Source: Phycisphaerae bacterium (GTDB lineage: Bacteria > Planctomycetota > Phycisphaerae > SM23-33). Taken from it: a DNA stretch of 64,000 nt. This document shows, in pieces, positions 8,383 to 17,261 of this stretch. The notes beneath the pieces are model-generated. The model worked only from the letters and a program-made list of their open reading frames with translations. It had not been told where the DNA came from and made no database searches. Every line of letters starts with the position of its first letter. Positions within the stretch are counted from its first letter, which is position 1. Made by a program: the position numbers and the translations under genes. Location: positions 41,966 to 105,965 of the forward strand of contig DRGC01000079.1 in the NCBI GenBank assembly GCA_011050235.1, written 5' to 3'.

Positions 8383-9135
8383 ATGAGCAGATGGGTCTTC
8401 CTGGTGCCGGTGTTGGTCTTGGCGGGCGCGGCATGCCTTGTCTACTGGCTGTTGTCCCAACGCGATTCGGCCCCTCGTGAGCAGTGTCAAGGGATGTTGG
8501 ACATTCCGACGTACCTCCTCCTTGATCGTGAGTACCTGGTTTTCATCGGCGTCCCCCCATCGCATCCTTCGCGATGGACGCGGGTGATTCGCCTCGACGG
8601 CGACGATCTCGTTGACGTGCACGATCATCGTTACGTTCTGGGGGACGTCAGTGCAGCTATCGTCGCTTACCCCAACGGGGAGATCCTCGAAGAAGTGAGA
8701 GCTTTTCGCCCATTTCCAGACGGCATCGATTACATCCAGGACGCCCTAGAGACCATTCGCGATGTCCTCGATGTAGATCAGCTGTCAACCGGCAGGGATT
8801 ACGTGAAGGTCGAGCATACAGACTATCGCTCGGCCGAGGATGGGCGTCTGGTCTACCTTACGACAGTGACCAACATAGGTAGTGAGCGGATACGTGTGCT
8901 CAAGCTTGGTGGATATCTTCTCATCGATGGCGAATGGACCCTTCACACAATTACTGGCGGCTACTTCACGGCTGAGCAGTTTCGCAGTTGGTATGCCGTC
9001 GAGGGCGACGGTTGGATATCGCCGGGCGAGACCGTCAGTGACCCCGACAACTTCGGCAACAGGGGGGCTCTGTGGGCCTATTTCTGTGAGACGGAATCAG
9101 GGGTCAGATTCGTAGCGGGCGCGAAGGTTAACTAG
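8383..9135 (+). CDS. Membrane-anchored hypothetical protein
   Basis: 250 aa from the ATG at 8383; ATGs at 8326 and 8374 are alternatives in frame. The N-terminus (MSRWVFLVPVLVLAGAACLV) is a signal anchor or uncleaved transmembrane helix (about 5-24). The rest is predicted extracytoplasmic, with no recognised motif; it is rich in Asp, Tyr and Gly and has alternating polar/hydrophobic stretches that suggest beta structure. Codon use is less GC-biased than the neighbours (35 of 60 bases G or C at 8641-8700). It is flanked by inverted copies of the CACAGAG repeat (8203-8230 and 9271-9298), which may mean it arrived as a unit. Function unknown. Confidence 0.6.
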   Translation: MSRWVFLVPVLVLAGAACLVYWLLSQRDSAPREQCQGMLDIPTYLLLDREYLVFIGVPPSHPSRWTRVIRLDGDDLVDVHDHRYVLGDVSAAIVAYPNGEILEEVRAFRPFPDGIDYIQDALETIRDVLDVDQLSTGRDYVKVEHTDYRSAEDGRLVYLTTVTNIGSERIRVLKLGGYLLIDGEWTLHTITGGYFTAEQFRSWYAVEGDGWISPGETVSDPDNFGNRGALWAYFCETESGVRFVAGAKVN

Positions 9136-9270
9136 ATGGCCAGCCGGTCCGTTTCTACTGCGGTTCCATTTGCTCCGAGTCGTTCGGGAACATTTTAGAC
9201 CGGTACTCCTGGCCCCGCGCTGCACAATTAAATCAATCCCTTGCATCCCCTGAAGCCCTGCTTTTCCTTT

Positions 9271-9298
9271 CCTCTGTGTTCTCAGTGCCTCTGTGGCT
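9271..9298 (-). repeat. CACAGAG-type dispersed repeat, copy B (inverted)
   Basis: On the minus strand this reads GCCACAGAGGCACTGAGAAC and onward, nearly the same as copy A at 8203-8230. It overlaps the stop codon end of the aldo/keto reductase gene. Confidence 0.6.
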
Positions 9299-10331
9299 AA
9301 TTCGTCTTTTCTTGCTCAGCCAGGAAACGTTCCGCGGCGGGGAGGATGTCTTTGAGCAGGTCGGGGATGGGTAGGTCGTAGGGGCATTTTTCTATGCAGT
9401 CGCCGCAGTCGGTGCAGTCGGGGATCTTTTCGATCAGGCCCTTGGCCATGCCGACGACGTTTTCGGGCGGCATGCGGTTGGTGAAGCCTTCGAAGATCAG
9501 GGCTGAGGTGATCGGGATCCCCTCCGGGCATGGCTGGCAGTAGCCGCAGCGGCGACAGAACACCTTGCCCAGCCGTTGGACGATCTCGTCGGCGCGGGTC
9601 TTGTCGTCGCCGGTGAGTGTGGCGCCCGATTCGACCACAGCGGCGATCTGCTCGATCTCCTGAGACGTTTGGATGCCGGGAATGGCCACCAGGTCCGGAT
9701 AGCTGTTGAGGAACTTGAAGGCCAATTCGGCGTCGTCGAACTGCCCGCCGCACATGGGTTTCATCACGATAAAGCCCAGGCCGTTCTCGGCCGCGGCCGG
9801 GATAAGCCGTTCGCCCGGCTCGCAGGCGACGAGGTTGAAGGGGAACTGCACCGTCTCCATCGCCTCATGTTCGACCAGTTGCAGCGAGATATCCACACCG
9901 TGCGACGTAAAGCCGATGTGGCGAATGTGGCCCTTTTCTTTCGCCTCCAACAGCCCCTCCAGCGCGCCGTCGGGGCCGGCGAGCGTCTGCCACTGCTCGT
10001 CGCTGCCGACGCCGTGGAACTGGTACAGGTCGATCACGTCGGTTCGCAATTCCTGCCGCGACCGCTCGACGTCCTTGAGCATGGCCTCCTTGGTCGTCGC
10101 GCCGCTTTTGGTGGCGATCACCAGCCCGTCGCGGCGGTCGTGAATCGCGGCGCCGATTTTCTGTTGGCTGTCGCCGTAGCCGGCGGCGGTGTCGATGAAG
10201 GTTACGCCCAGATCGAGCGCGCGATGGATCACGTCGACCGCTTCGGCCTGCGAGATTCGCATGATCGGGATGCCGCCAACCCCAACGGCCGAAACCGCCA
10301 GGCCGCTCTTGCCGAGAATACGTGTCTGCAT
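9297..10331 (-). CDS. Aldo/keto reductase with C-terminal 4Fe-4S ferredoxin domain
   Basis: 344 aa from the ATG at 10329-10331 (MQTRILGKSG), which has GAGGAG 7-8 nt upstream; the frame continues to 10379 but that extension lacks support. Residues 1 to about 250 are an AKR TIM barrel: DTAAGYGDS with the catalytic Tyr, ATKSG with the Lys, QFHGVG with the His. The C-terminus carries two cysteine clusters, CRRCGYCQPCPEGI and CTDCGDCIEKCPYDLPI, typical of the ferredoxin-like AKR subfamily common in anaerobes and planctomycetes. It is likely a cytoplasmic NAD(P)H oxidoreductase; the substrate is unknown. Confidence 0.92.
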   Translation of the reverse strand: MQTRILGKSGLAVSAVGVGGIPIMRISQAEAVDVIHRALDLGVTFIDTAAGYGDSQQKIGAAIHDRRDGLVIATKSGATTKEAMLKDVERSRQELRTDVIDLYQFHGVGSDEQWQTLAGPDGALEGLLEAKEKGHIRHIGFTSHGVDISLQLVEHEAMETVQFPFNLVACEPGERLIPAAAENGLGFIVMKPMCGGQFDDAELAFKFLNSYPDLVAIPGIQTSQEIEQIAAVVESGATLTGDDKTRADEIVQRLGKVFCRRCGYCQPCPEGIPITSALIFEGFTNRMPPENVVGMAKGLIEKIPDCTDCGDCIEKCPYDLPIPDLLKDILPAAERFLAEQEKTN

Positions 10332-10419
10332 GATGGTCTCCTCTGTGTCGTTGGCGACATCATAAGGGATCATCAGCACAAAGAAAACGCAGCGGGACAG
10401 AGCCTCGTCGCGCCAGGTC

Positions 10420-10447
10420 TTTGTGACCTTTGTGTTCTTTGTGGTGA
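10420..10447 (-). repeat. CACAAAG-type repeat, copy C
   Basis: The minus strand reads CACCACAAAGAACACAAAGG and onward, a diverged relative of the CACAGAG repeats at 8203 and 9271. It lies in the short gap between the rubrerythrin stop and the aldo/keto reductase start. Confidence 0.45.
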
Positions 10448-10454
10448 GTTGTGG

Positions 10455-10955
10455 TCACTCGACCTCGAAGAACTTGCCCTTCTTGGCCCCGCAGACCGGG
10501 CAGGTGTCGGGCGCATCGCCGTAGACGGTGTTGCCGCAGATGCCGCAGACGAAGACCTTCTGGGTCGGCAGATCGGCGCTGTCTTGGAGGCCCTTCAACG
10601 CTTCGCTGTAGAGGCGATGGTGGATTTCTTCGACAGCCAGGGCGTTCTTGAACGAAGCGATGGCGCCCTGGTCGCCTTCGGACTCGGCCTGGGCGAGGAA
10701 CTTCGGGTACATTTCCTTGAACTCGGCCCCTTCGCCGTCGATAGCGGCCTGGAGGTTGTCGGCCGTTGAACCCACGCCCTTCAACACGCGGAAGTGCGCG
10801 TGGGCATGGACGGTCTCAGCAGCAGCCGCCGCCCGAAACAGCTTGGCGATCTGCGGGTGGCCATCGGCGTCAGCTTTCTTCGAGAAGGCGAGATACTTGC
10901 GGTTGGCTTGGCTTTCGCCGGCAAAAGCTTCCTTGAGATTGTCAACTGTAGCCAT
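10455..10955 (-). CDS. Rubrerythrin
   Basis: 166 aa from the ATG at 10953-10955 with AAGGAG upstream; a 17-codon upstream extension is unlikely. The N-terminal ferritin-like four-helix domain carries the diiron ligands (GESQANRKY, AAAETVHAHAH, AVEEIHHRLY), and the C-terminal rubredoxin domain has CGICGNTVYG and CPVCGAKKG. Rubrerythrins reduce hydrogen peroxide in the cytoplasm using electrons from NADH via rubredoxin-type partners. Its presence beside an Fe-S oxidoreductase suggests an anaerobic or microaerobic life style. The gene could be cotranscribed with the reductase downstream. Confidence 0.97.
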   Translation of the reverse strand: MATVDNLKEAFAGESQANRKYLAFSKKADADGHPQIAKLFRAAAAAETVHAHAHFRVLKGVGSTADNLQAAIDGEGAEFKEMYPKFLAQAESEGDQGAIASFKNALAVEEIHHRLYSEALKGLQDSADLPTQKVFVCGICGNTVYGDAPDTCPVCGAKKGKFFEVE

Positions 10956-11053
10956 CGGGTTGCTCCTTTGGGCTTGGTGTTCCAATGGAATTCTCTTCGG
11001 CCCCATTGTAGACAGGCCAACTTGTGCAATGGGTCAAAAACTGTCCAACATTA

Positions 11054-12346
11054 TCAAGAAAAGCTCGGCAGAAACTCGCTCTGCAGCTTCAGCATCTCGT
11101 CGAGCATCTTTTCGGCGCGGCCGATGCTGTCGACCACCGGGTCCAGCACCAGCGCCTGCAGGAGCGGCTTTCGGCAGCTCGTGCGATAGGCTTCGGTCAC
11201 CAGCCGAATGATCTCGAACTGCGGGCGCAGGAACGTTTCGATGGCTCGGGGAATCGAGCCGACCTCGACAGGATGAATCCCGCCTGAGTCCGTCCTGCAG
11301 GGCACCTCGACCACGCCGTCGCGAGGGAGGTTGTCAATGAGGCCGGCGTCGTTGAGGACATTGACGGCCGGGTGATTGCGGCCGCGGTCGAGCTCGATAT
11401 CGCAGATGATGGGGACCACACTTTCGCCACTGGGCGAGAGCACGTCGGCGTCGTCCGCCGGGCGCTCGCCGTCAACGTATTCCTGAAGCGGATCGGGCCC
11501 GGGCGTGTCGGTGGGATTGAGCTTTTGTTTCTCCAGGCCGTAGGGCCACTGCGTGCCGCAGAACTCGTGTGCGAAGGAGACGTATTCGCCGATGTGGTCG
11601 TCGGAGGGGAACACAAACGTATCGTACACGCGGGCGAAATGGGCGAACAGTTGCAGGTGCGGGCTGGTTTCCCGGGCCGCCAGTTCGATGGCCCGCGGCA
11701 GCAGATCTTCGTTGGTCTGGCGGTCGAGGCACTGGAGGATGCAGTAGAAGTGGTTCATCCCGGCAGAGACGATATCGAGCTGCTCAGCCGGTCGGTCCAG
11801 ATATCTGGCGAGTGTCTCGATTGCGGTGAAGACCCCGTGGCAAAAGCCGTATCCGTCCACGGTCGTCAGTGTGCGGATGGCGTGGAGAATGCGGGCCTCG
11901 GGGTTGGTGAAGTTCAGCAGCCGCGCTTTGGGGCAGAGCGCCTCGACGTCGCGACAGATTGGGATGACCAGTTCGAGGTTCCGCAGGGCGTGGAAGACGG
12001 CGCCCGGGCCGCCGTTTTCGCCGAGGACGTGCCGAAAGCCGTAGCTCAAGGGCACGCGGAAGTCCTGCTCCCACAACTCCCATCGGCGGACGGTGACGGC
12101 GACGACGACGTAGTCGGCCCCCGGCAGGGCTTCGCGCCGGTCGGTTGTCGCCTCGATGGCGATATCCGAGCCGGTGTAGGACCGCATCCGCTCGGCGACG
12201 CGGGTCATTTTCGTCAGGGCCGCTTCGTTGGTGTCCACCAGCGACAGCGTTATGCCCCGGCCGACCAAGTCCTTGCACTGCAACATGTCGGCGATCTGCC
12301 CGCGGCCAAAGCTGCCGCTTCCGGCGCCGATCAACACCATCTTCAT
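11054..12346 (-). CDS. Glycoside hydrolase family 4 (alpha-galactosidase/glucosidase-type)
   Basis: 430 aa from the ATG at 12344-12346 with GAGGAG upstream. GH4 enzymes use NAD and a divalent metal to cleave glycosides by oxidation-elimination. Seen here: a Rossmann GAGSGSFG (7-14), NFTNPEARI (145-153), Cys169-His170 (GFCHG) and His199 (GMNHF), the expected metal ligands, and a C-terminal region typical of the family. Substrate specificity (alpha- or beta-linked, phosphorylated or not) cannot be read from these motifs. It follows an MFS transporter gene by 10 bp, so uptake and hydrolysis of a glycoside are probably coupled. Confidence 0.93.
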   Translation of the reverse strand: MKMVLIGAGSGSFGRGQIADMLQCKDLVGRGITLSLVDTNEAALTKMTRVAERMRSYTGSDIAIEATTDRREALPGADYVVVAVTVRRWELWEQDFRVPLSYGFRHVLGENGGPGAVFHALRNLELVIPICRDVEALCPKARLLNFTNPEARILHAIRTLTTVDGYGFCHGVFTAIETLARYLDRPAEQLDIVSAGMNHFYCILQCLDRQTNEDLLPRAIELAARETSPHLQLFAHFARVYDTFVFPSDDHIGEYVSFAHEFCGTQWPYGLEKQKLNPTDTPGPDPLQEYVDGERPADDADVLSPSGESVVPIICDIELDRGRNHPAVNVLNDAGLIDNLPRDGVVEVPCRTDSGGIHPVEVGSIPRAIETFLRPQFEIIRLVTEAYRTSCRKPLLQALVLDPVVDSIGRAEKMLDEMLKLQSEFLPSFS

Positions 12347-12356
12347 GACCGTCTCC

Positions 12357-13640
12357 TCAGTCTCCAGGCCCTTCGGCCGGGGCGCCGCGATCATAGGCCC
12401 GCCGCCGCCCCGTTGCCAGCATGCCCAGCGGGATGATCAGACCCAGAACCACAATGGGCAGAAATCGCCACCATTCGGTCATGGTGTTCGACCCCTTGAC
12501 GATCGGCGTCATCGTGTCGACGGCCCAACCCGTCAGCGGTGCGAAGATGGCGATGAACAAGCTCTTCGCCTGTGACTCGATGGACAGGATGGTGGCCGTC
12601 TGATCGGGATCGGCCTGGGACGCACACTGGCTGATCAGGATCGGCCGCCAGAAGTTCTGTGCGATCGCCAGCAGCACGAAGGCGACGATCATCAGGATCG
12701 GCCAGCTCAGGAGAATTCCGATCGCCAGCAGGGCGAAGCAGCCGAAGTCGACTGTCCACAACCATCGGCTGGCGGCCCGCTCGCCGCCGAGGCGGCGTGT
12801 CAGTGCGCCGGCGTTGCGCGAGGCGAGGGAACTGAGCAGATTAACGGCCACGGCGGCTGCGGCGATCAGGATAGCCGTGCGCCGCCGGCCGGACAGGAAT
12901 GTCGCCACGGGCAGGGCCACCACGGCCGCCTGGAGAACGGGCTGGATGTAACCCTTGGTCGTCCTGAACAGCCCCTCGAACCCCATCGACTCGACCAACA
13001 GTCGGCGCAGGGGCCGGCGTCGCCAACTGGCCGAGACCGCCGCCAGAAGCGTCCGAAGGATCTGGCCGATGCCGGCGCCGCTGCGGCGCGGGCCGTCGAG
13101 GTAGGCCGGGTAGGTCGCCAGGTTGATGACGTTCAGGCCGTAAGGAATCAGGCAGCCCCAGAAGACGACATCATAGTTCTCGAACCCAAAGACCAGCACG
13201 CCGGCGATTACCGCGCTGAGGGCCGAGCCGAGCTTCGACCACGAGCGCGTCAGGCCGTACACCGTCGTCCGCTCGTCGGTGCGGCCCTGGCGGGCGAGCC
13301 AGTCGAAGATGATGGCCTTGTGCGTGCCCGTGCGAAGCGCCTCGCCGACGGCGAACAACCCCGTCGCCGCAAATAGCGCCCACAGCGTTTGTGTGCTGCC
13401 GAAGACGGCGAACGACCCGATGTAGGCCAGCATCGAGATGACCATCGATCGTCGCCGGCCCAGCACGTCGGCGGCGGCTCCGGTGGGCACCTCGAGCACG
13501 TTGACGCAGATCGCGCGAAAGCCCATCAGCAGGCCCACTTCGGTGAGCGACAACCCCTTGGCCAGCAGCGCCAGCCACAAGAACGGGTCATAGTACTGCT
13601 GGTTCTTCAGAAAGCCGTAAAGGCAGAAGCGTCGCAGCAT
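12357..13640 (-). CDS. MFS transporter
   Basis: 427 aa with about 12 predicted transmembrane helices. The motif between helices 2 and 3 (GAAADVLGRRRSM) is a recognisable MFS motif A. Its ATG immediately follows the TGA of the LPP20-like gene (adjacent, no gap), and its stop lies 10 bp before the GH4 gene, so the three form one transcription unit. The GH4 partner suggests a sugar or glycoside as substrate, but drug efflux members share the same fold. Inner membrane. Confidence 0.88.
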   Translation of the reverse strand: MLRRFCLYGFLKNQQYYDPFLWLALLAKGLSLTEVGLLMGFRAICVNVLEVPTGAAADVLGRRRSMVISMLAYIGSFAVFGSTQTLWALFAATGLFAVGEALRTGTHKAIIFDWLARQGRTDERTTVYGLTRSWSKLGSALSAVIAGVLVFGFENYDVVFWGCLIPYGLNVINLATYPAYLDGPRRSGAGIGQILRTLLAAVSASWRRRPLRRLLVESMGFEGLFRTTKGYIQPVLQAAVVALPVATFLSGRRRTAILIAAAAVAVNLLSSLASRNAGALTRRLGGERAASRWLWTVDFGCFALLAIGILLSWPILMIVAFVLLAIAQNFWRPILISQCASQADPDQTATILSIESQAKSLFIAIFAPLTGWAVDTMTPIVKGSNTMTEWWRFLPIVVLGLIIPLGMLATGRRRAYDRGAPAEGPGD

Positions 13641-14600
13641 TCAGTTCTCAGCCCCCACCTTGGCGTAGGCGATGACAATGACCCGCCCGGTGAGGAAAAG
13701 CCGGCGGGCCTCGGGGTGTTGGGCCAGGTCCTGCTCGGCCGGGGCCGATAGGATCAGTGTCGACAGCGAGCGCCGTTTCGCGCCGGCGGCGTGGCGGAGA
13801 ATCAGCGGCCTGGAAAAGACACGCCTCGCGGCGGCGGCGAGGGAGGCCTGTTTGTTTCGCTCACCGGGCTTGGACTCCTGCAAGACCCGGGCCGATACGT
13901 ACGTGACCATCGTCTGTCGATCGCGCCGGTCGACGGGCCCGAACACGCGCCGGCCGTCGATGGTGAGGATGATGGGCAGCAGGGCCGGGGCCAATTCCAC
14001 GCCCCGCGCATCGATGACGATCCCGTTGACGGCGGTGTCTTCATCGACGTCGACATTGTCGGGCCAGTCCCACGCCCGGGCCGATTCGCTCGCAGCGACG
14101 CCGGTCAGGCTGACCACCCCGCGGGCGCCCAGCAGCGATGCCTGCAGCCGAACGGTCGCCTGACGCGTCTGCTCGTCGTAGCTGCGGTCGAGCTCGGTGA
14201 AGTCTTTCAGGACGGCGTCGACGGAGATTCGCCCGCTCCTAAGCGCGCGGATTCTGCCGGGGGCGCCCGTCCGCAGTTCGGCCAGCAGGAGAATCGCATT
14301 GCGAGCGGCGACCAAGCGGGCGGCGCCTATCGCCGAGGCGCGGGCCTGGCCGCCGCTACCCCTGCCCGTGGCCGTGCCGGTAGCGATCACGGTTCCGGCC
14401 GTCCAGTCGATCTGGCCGTGGCCGAGCGTCTCGACGAGCGGGGCGAAGCCCTCGCCCATCCTCTCGGCGACGGCCGCAATGGCGGGCTGGGTGGTGGCTG
14501 CGGCTGTGGTCGGGGCTGTAGCCGGCTGGGTGGTCGGTTCGGAGGCCAACAGAATGGCCGACAGGACAGCAAAAGCGAGCATCATGGCTGGATATTTCAT
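13641..14600 (-). CDS. Secreted LPP20/FlgP-like protein
   Basis: 319 aa from the ATG at 14598-14600 (MKYPAMMLAF); the longer reading frame to 15338 is the antisense of ribD and was rejected. A signal peptide (1-20, ILLAS) is followed by a Thr/Pro/Ala-rich linker (21-45). The stretch TGTATGRGSG then a run of Ala-rich helix with AARLVAARNAILLLAEL (about 70-107) resembles the LPP20/FlgP lipoprotein domain. There is no lipobox Cys, so it is probably periplasmic rather than lipidated. It is first in an operon with an MFS transporter and GH4 enzyme and diverges from ribD across 60 bp. Confidence 0.6.
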   Translation of the reverse strand: MKYPAMMLAFAVLSAILLASEPTTQPATAPTTAAATTQPAIAAVAERMGEGFAPLVETLGHGQIDWTAGTVIATGTATGRGSGGQARASAIGAARLVAARNAILLLAELRTGAPGRIRALRSGRISVDAVLKDFTELDRSYDEQTRQATVRLQASLLGARGVVSLTGVAASESARAWDWPDNVDVDEDTAVNGIVIDARGVELAPALLPIILTIDGRRVFGPVDRRDRQTMVTYVSARVLQESKPGERNKQASLAAAARRVFSRPLILRHAAGAKRRSLSTLILSAPAEQDLAQHPEARRLFLTGRVIVIAYAKVGAEN

Positions 14601-14660
14601 GATCTGTTTTTCCGTATTTTGCCGTAGCCTTGCTAACAACCATAATAGCGTTTCCATATA

Positions 14661-15797
14661 ATGCTTGCCATGGAAGACCCCCACGAGCAGTTCATGATGT
14701 TGGCGCTGCAGTATGCCCAAGAGGGCCGGGGCGCCGTCGAGCCCAACCCGATGGCCGGCGTCGTGATCGTCCGCGGCGACAACGTCATCGCGTCGGGATA
14801 CCATCAGAAGTTCGGCGGCCCGCATGCCGAACGTATGGCGCTGGCCGATGCCGACCGCAAGGGCGTCAGCGTGCGCGGCGCGACGATGTATGTCACGCTC
14901 GAGCCGTGCTGTCACTACGGCAAGACGCCGCCATGCACGGCCGCCATCATCTCTGCCGGCATCCGCCGCGTCGTGATCGCCATGGAAGACCCTGACGAAC
15001 GCGTCGCCGGGCGGGGCATCCAGCAGCTTCTGTCGGCGAGGGTGAAGGTGACGCTGGGCTTTTGCGAGGACGAGGCCCGCGCCCTGATGGCGCCGTACGT
15101 CAAGTTTAAGACCAAACGCCAGCCCTGGGTTATCTGCAAGTGGGCCCAGACCTCCGACGGGTACCTGGCCCTGCCTAGCGAGCAGGATCGCTGGATCACC
15201 AGCGAGGAGGCCCGCGAGCATGTTCATCTGCTTCGGGGTCGATGCGACGGCATTCTGGTCGGCGTGGAAACCATCGTCGCCGACGATCCGCTGTTGACCA
15301 ACCGCGCCAAGTGGACGGCCACGACCGAGGCCCGCCAACCCAGCCGAATTGTGCTGGATTCCAACCTATCGATTCGCGTGGACTGTCGACTGGTTGGGTC
15401 TTCGGACGTCTCGCCTGTCATCATTGCCACGACCCTCGCAGCGACGCGCCGCCACCGGGCGCACATGGGCACGCTGTCGCAGTTGGATGTTGAGGTGTTG
15501 GGGCTGCCCGCAGATCGCGGCGGGCGGGTGGACCTGTCGGCGCTGCTGAACGATCTGGGCCGGCGCCAATGGACCTATCTGCTGGTTGAAGGCGGAGCGC
15601 AGGTGCTGCGGAGCTTCATCGAGGGTGGGTTCGCCGACGAGTTGGAGGTGTATATCTCGCCCAAGACGGTCGACGAGGCCGACGATGAGTCGCTGCCGCA
15701 CCTGGATGTCGCCGCGATGGAGGAGGTGGCTTCGCTGACGCCGACGGAGGAGACGATCGGGCCGGACCGGCTGCTGCACTATCGGCTGTCGGACTGA
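14661..15797 (+). CDS. ribD: Bifunctional riboflavin deaminase/reductase
   Basis: 378 aa, with two domains. Residues 1 to about 145 are a cytidine-deaminase-fold zinc domain: HAE at 55-57, and PCCHYGKTPPC supplying Cys83 and Cys92. Residues about 147-378 are the RibD/DHFR-like reductase, beginning PWVICKWAQTSDGYLA. Together they catalyse the deamination and ribose reduction steps of riboflavin synthesis. The start could be the ATG at 14661 or 14670. No other rib gene is adjacent. The 3' end overlaps rlmN tail to tail by 19 bp. Confidence 0.97.
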   Translation: MLAMEDPHEQFMMLALQYAQEGRGAVEPNPMAGVVIVRGDNVIASGYHQKFGGPHAERMALADADRKGVSVRGATMYVTLEPCCHYGKTPPCTAAIISAGIRRVVIAMEDPDERVAGRGIQQLLSARVKVTLGFCEDEARALMAPYVKFKTKRQPWVICKWAQTSDGYLALPSEQDRWITSEEAREHVHLLRGRCDGILVGVETIVADDPLLTNRAKWTATTEARQPSRIVLDSNLSIRVDCRLVGSSDVSPVIIATTLAATRRHRAHMGTLSQLDVEVLGLPADRGGRVDLSALLNDLGRRQWTYLLVEGGAQVLRSFIEGGFADELEVYISPKTVDEADDESLPHLDVAAMEEVASLTPTEETIGPDRLLHYRLSD

Positions 15798-16807
15798 AGG
15801 GGACGATTTCGACGCAATTGCCCACACGCCGCCGCCACGTCGCGCCCGCGAGGGCGCCGCACGTGGACGTTGACGCCGCGCTTACCCAGCCGCTGGGCAA
15901 ACGCCTTGACTGTCGCGATCGTGGGCGGAACGAGTGTTGACGGGTCGACGGGGTTGAAGCGGATCAGGTTGACGTTGCACCGGATCGTGCGGGCGAGCTT
16001 GGCCAGGGCATCGGCGCAGACCATCGAATCGTTGACCCCGCCAAGCAGGACGTATTCAATCGTGATCTCGCGTTTGTGCGCCTCGAAGAATTCTTGCGCC
16101 GCGGCCAGGATGTCGGCGATGGGCGTTCCCCCGGCCGTCGGCAGCAGCTGCTTCCGCAGCGCGTCGTTCGGTGCGTGCAGCGAGATCGCCAGGGTGATCG
16201 GTAGGCCCTCGCGGGCGAGGCGGCGAATCTTCTTGGGCAGGCCCACGGTCGAGACCGTCACGTGACGGGCGGAGATATTGAACCGCTGGGGGTCCACCAG
16301 GGCGCGCACGGCGGCAATGGTGGCGTCGTAGTTGGCCAGCGGCTCACCGACGCCCATGAAGACCGCGTTGGTGATCCTTCGCTTGCAGGCCTGACTGAGG
16401 TGGAGGATCTGCTCGAGGATTTCACCCGCCGACAGGTTCCGCCGCAGGCCCTCCATGCCCGACGCACAAAACACGCACGCCATCGAACAGCCCACCTGGG
16501 TGGACAGGCACGCGGTGACCCGTTTGGGCGAGGGCATCATCACGCACTCGATTCGCTCGCCGTCGGCCAGTTCGATCAGCAGCTTGATCGTACCGTCGCG
16601 GCCATCGGCGCGGGCGACCACGCGGGAGGTGAGAATGTCGAATCCCTGGGCCAGGGCCTTGGGGAGATTGGTCATGGCGGCTGGGTCGGTGACGGCCTTG
16701 GCGTAGACCCAATCGGCCAGCTGCCGTGCGCGATAGGCGGGGTGACCGAGCTGTTGGACGGCGTCGGTCAACTCCTCGACGGTCATGGCCAGCAGGGCGG
16801 GGGTCAC
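15779..16807 (-). CDS. rlmN: 23S rRNA/tRNA adenine-C2 methyltransferase
   Basis: 342 aa with a GTG start whose bases overlap the upstream TGA (GTGA); an ATG at codon 8 is an alternative. A radical-SAM cluster CSMACVFC (Cys107, Cys111, Cys114), the preceding TQVG, VFMGVGEPLANYD and a C-terminal DVAAACGQL with the methyl-carrying Cys identify RlmN, which methylates A2503 of 23S rRNA and A37 of some tRNAs. Length is normal. Coupled to the deoxyribosyltransferase-like gene upstream; convergent with ribD. Confidence 0.97.
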   Translation of the reverse strand: MTPALLAMTVEELTDAVQQLGHPAYRARQLADWVYAKAVTDPAAMTNLPKALAQGFDILTSRVVARADGRDGTIKLLIELADGERIECVMMPSPKRVTACLSTQVGCSMACVFCASGMEGLRRNLSAGEILEQILHLSQACKRRITNAVFMGVGEPLANYDATIAAVRALVDPQRFNISARHVTVSTVGLPKKIRRLAREGLPITLAISLHAPNDALRKQLLPTAGGTPIADILAAAQEFFEAHKREITIEYVLLGGVNDSMVCADALAKLARTIRCNVNLIRFNPVDPSTLVPPTIATVKAFAQRLGKRGVNVHVRRPRGRDVAAACGQLRRNRPLQSDSR

Positions 16808-17241
16808 AGGTTTCTCTTGGCGGCGATCAGGGCGGTCAGCTCGCCGCTGGCGGCGAAGGCCTCGAATGCGGCGACATCGGGCAGGATGCGGTCGCTATAG
16901 GCCCGAAGGACCCAGTTGGCCGTCAGAGGGCTGATCGTGACGATCACGGCGCCGCGGGCGTAGGCCTCGTGCATCTCGATGGCCGTTCCCATCGACGCCG
17001 ACGGCACGTAGGCGATCAGCACGTCGCTTTCGGCGGCGCAGCGATTGCCTGTGGCCAGCGTCTCGCGGATCTCGGGCAACTCGTAGGTGATGCTGTCGGG
17101 GTGCCGGCTGTAGTGGCAGTAGACCTCCGCCTGTGGCAGGTGGGCAGCGAGAGCGGCCTTGATCGGCTCGCGCCAATCTTGGTCGTGAATGACGGGCTCG
17201 GCGAGGGAGCCCTGGATGATGCCGGCCAGGAAAACCTTCAT
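16804..17241 (-). CDS. Nucleoside 2-deoxyribosyltransferase-like protein
   Basis: 145 aa from the ATG at 17239-17241 (MKVFLAGIIQGS). The Rossmann-like start, the ESDVLIAYVPSASMGTAIEMHEAYARG segment with a Glu in the catalytic region, and small size fit the deoxyribosyltransferase/DRHyd superfamily, which cleaves or transfers N-glycosidic bonds of nucleosides or nucleotides. The substrate is unknown. Stop overlaps the rlmN start by 4 bp; lspA ends 20 bp upstream, so lspA, this gene and rlmN are probably one transcript. A purely housekeeping nucleotide-cleaning role is likely. Confidence 0.7.
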   Translation of the reverse strand: MKVFLAGIIQGSLAEPVIHDQDWREPIKAALAAHLPQAEVYCHYSRHPDSITYELPEIRETLATGNRCAAESDVLIAYVPSASMGTAIEMHEAYARGAVIVTISPLTANWVLRAYSDRILPDVAAFEAFAASGELTALIAAKRNL

Positions 17242-17261
17242 GGTGCAGCGCCTTGTTGGTG

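Noticed and set aside
14601..15338. N-terminal extension of the LPP20-like gene
   Set aside because: Antisense of ribD; a signal peptide begins at 14600.
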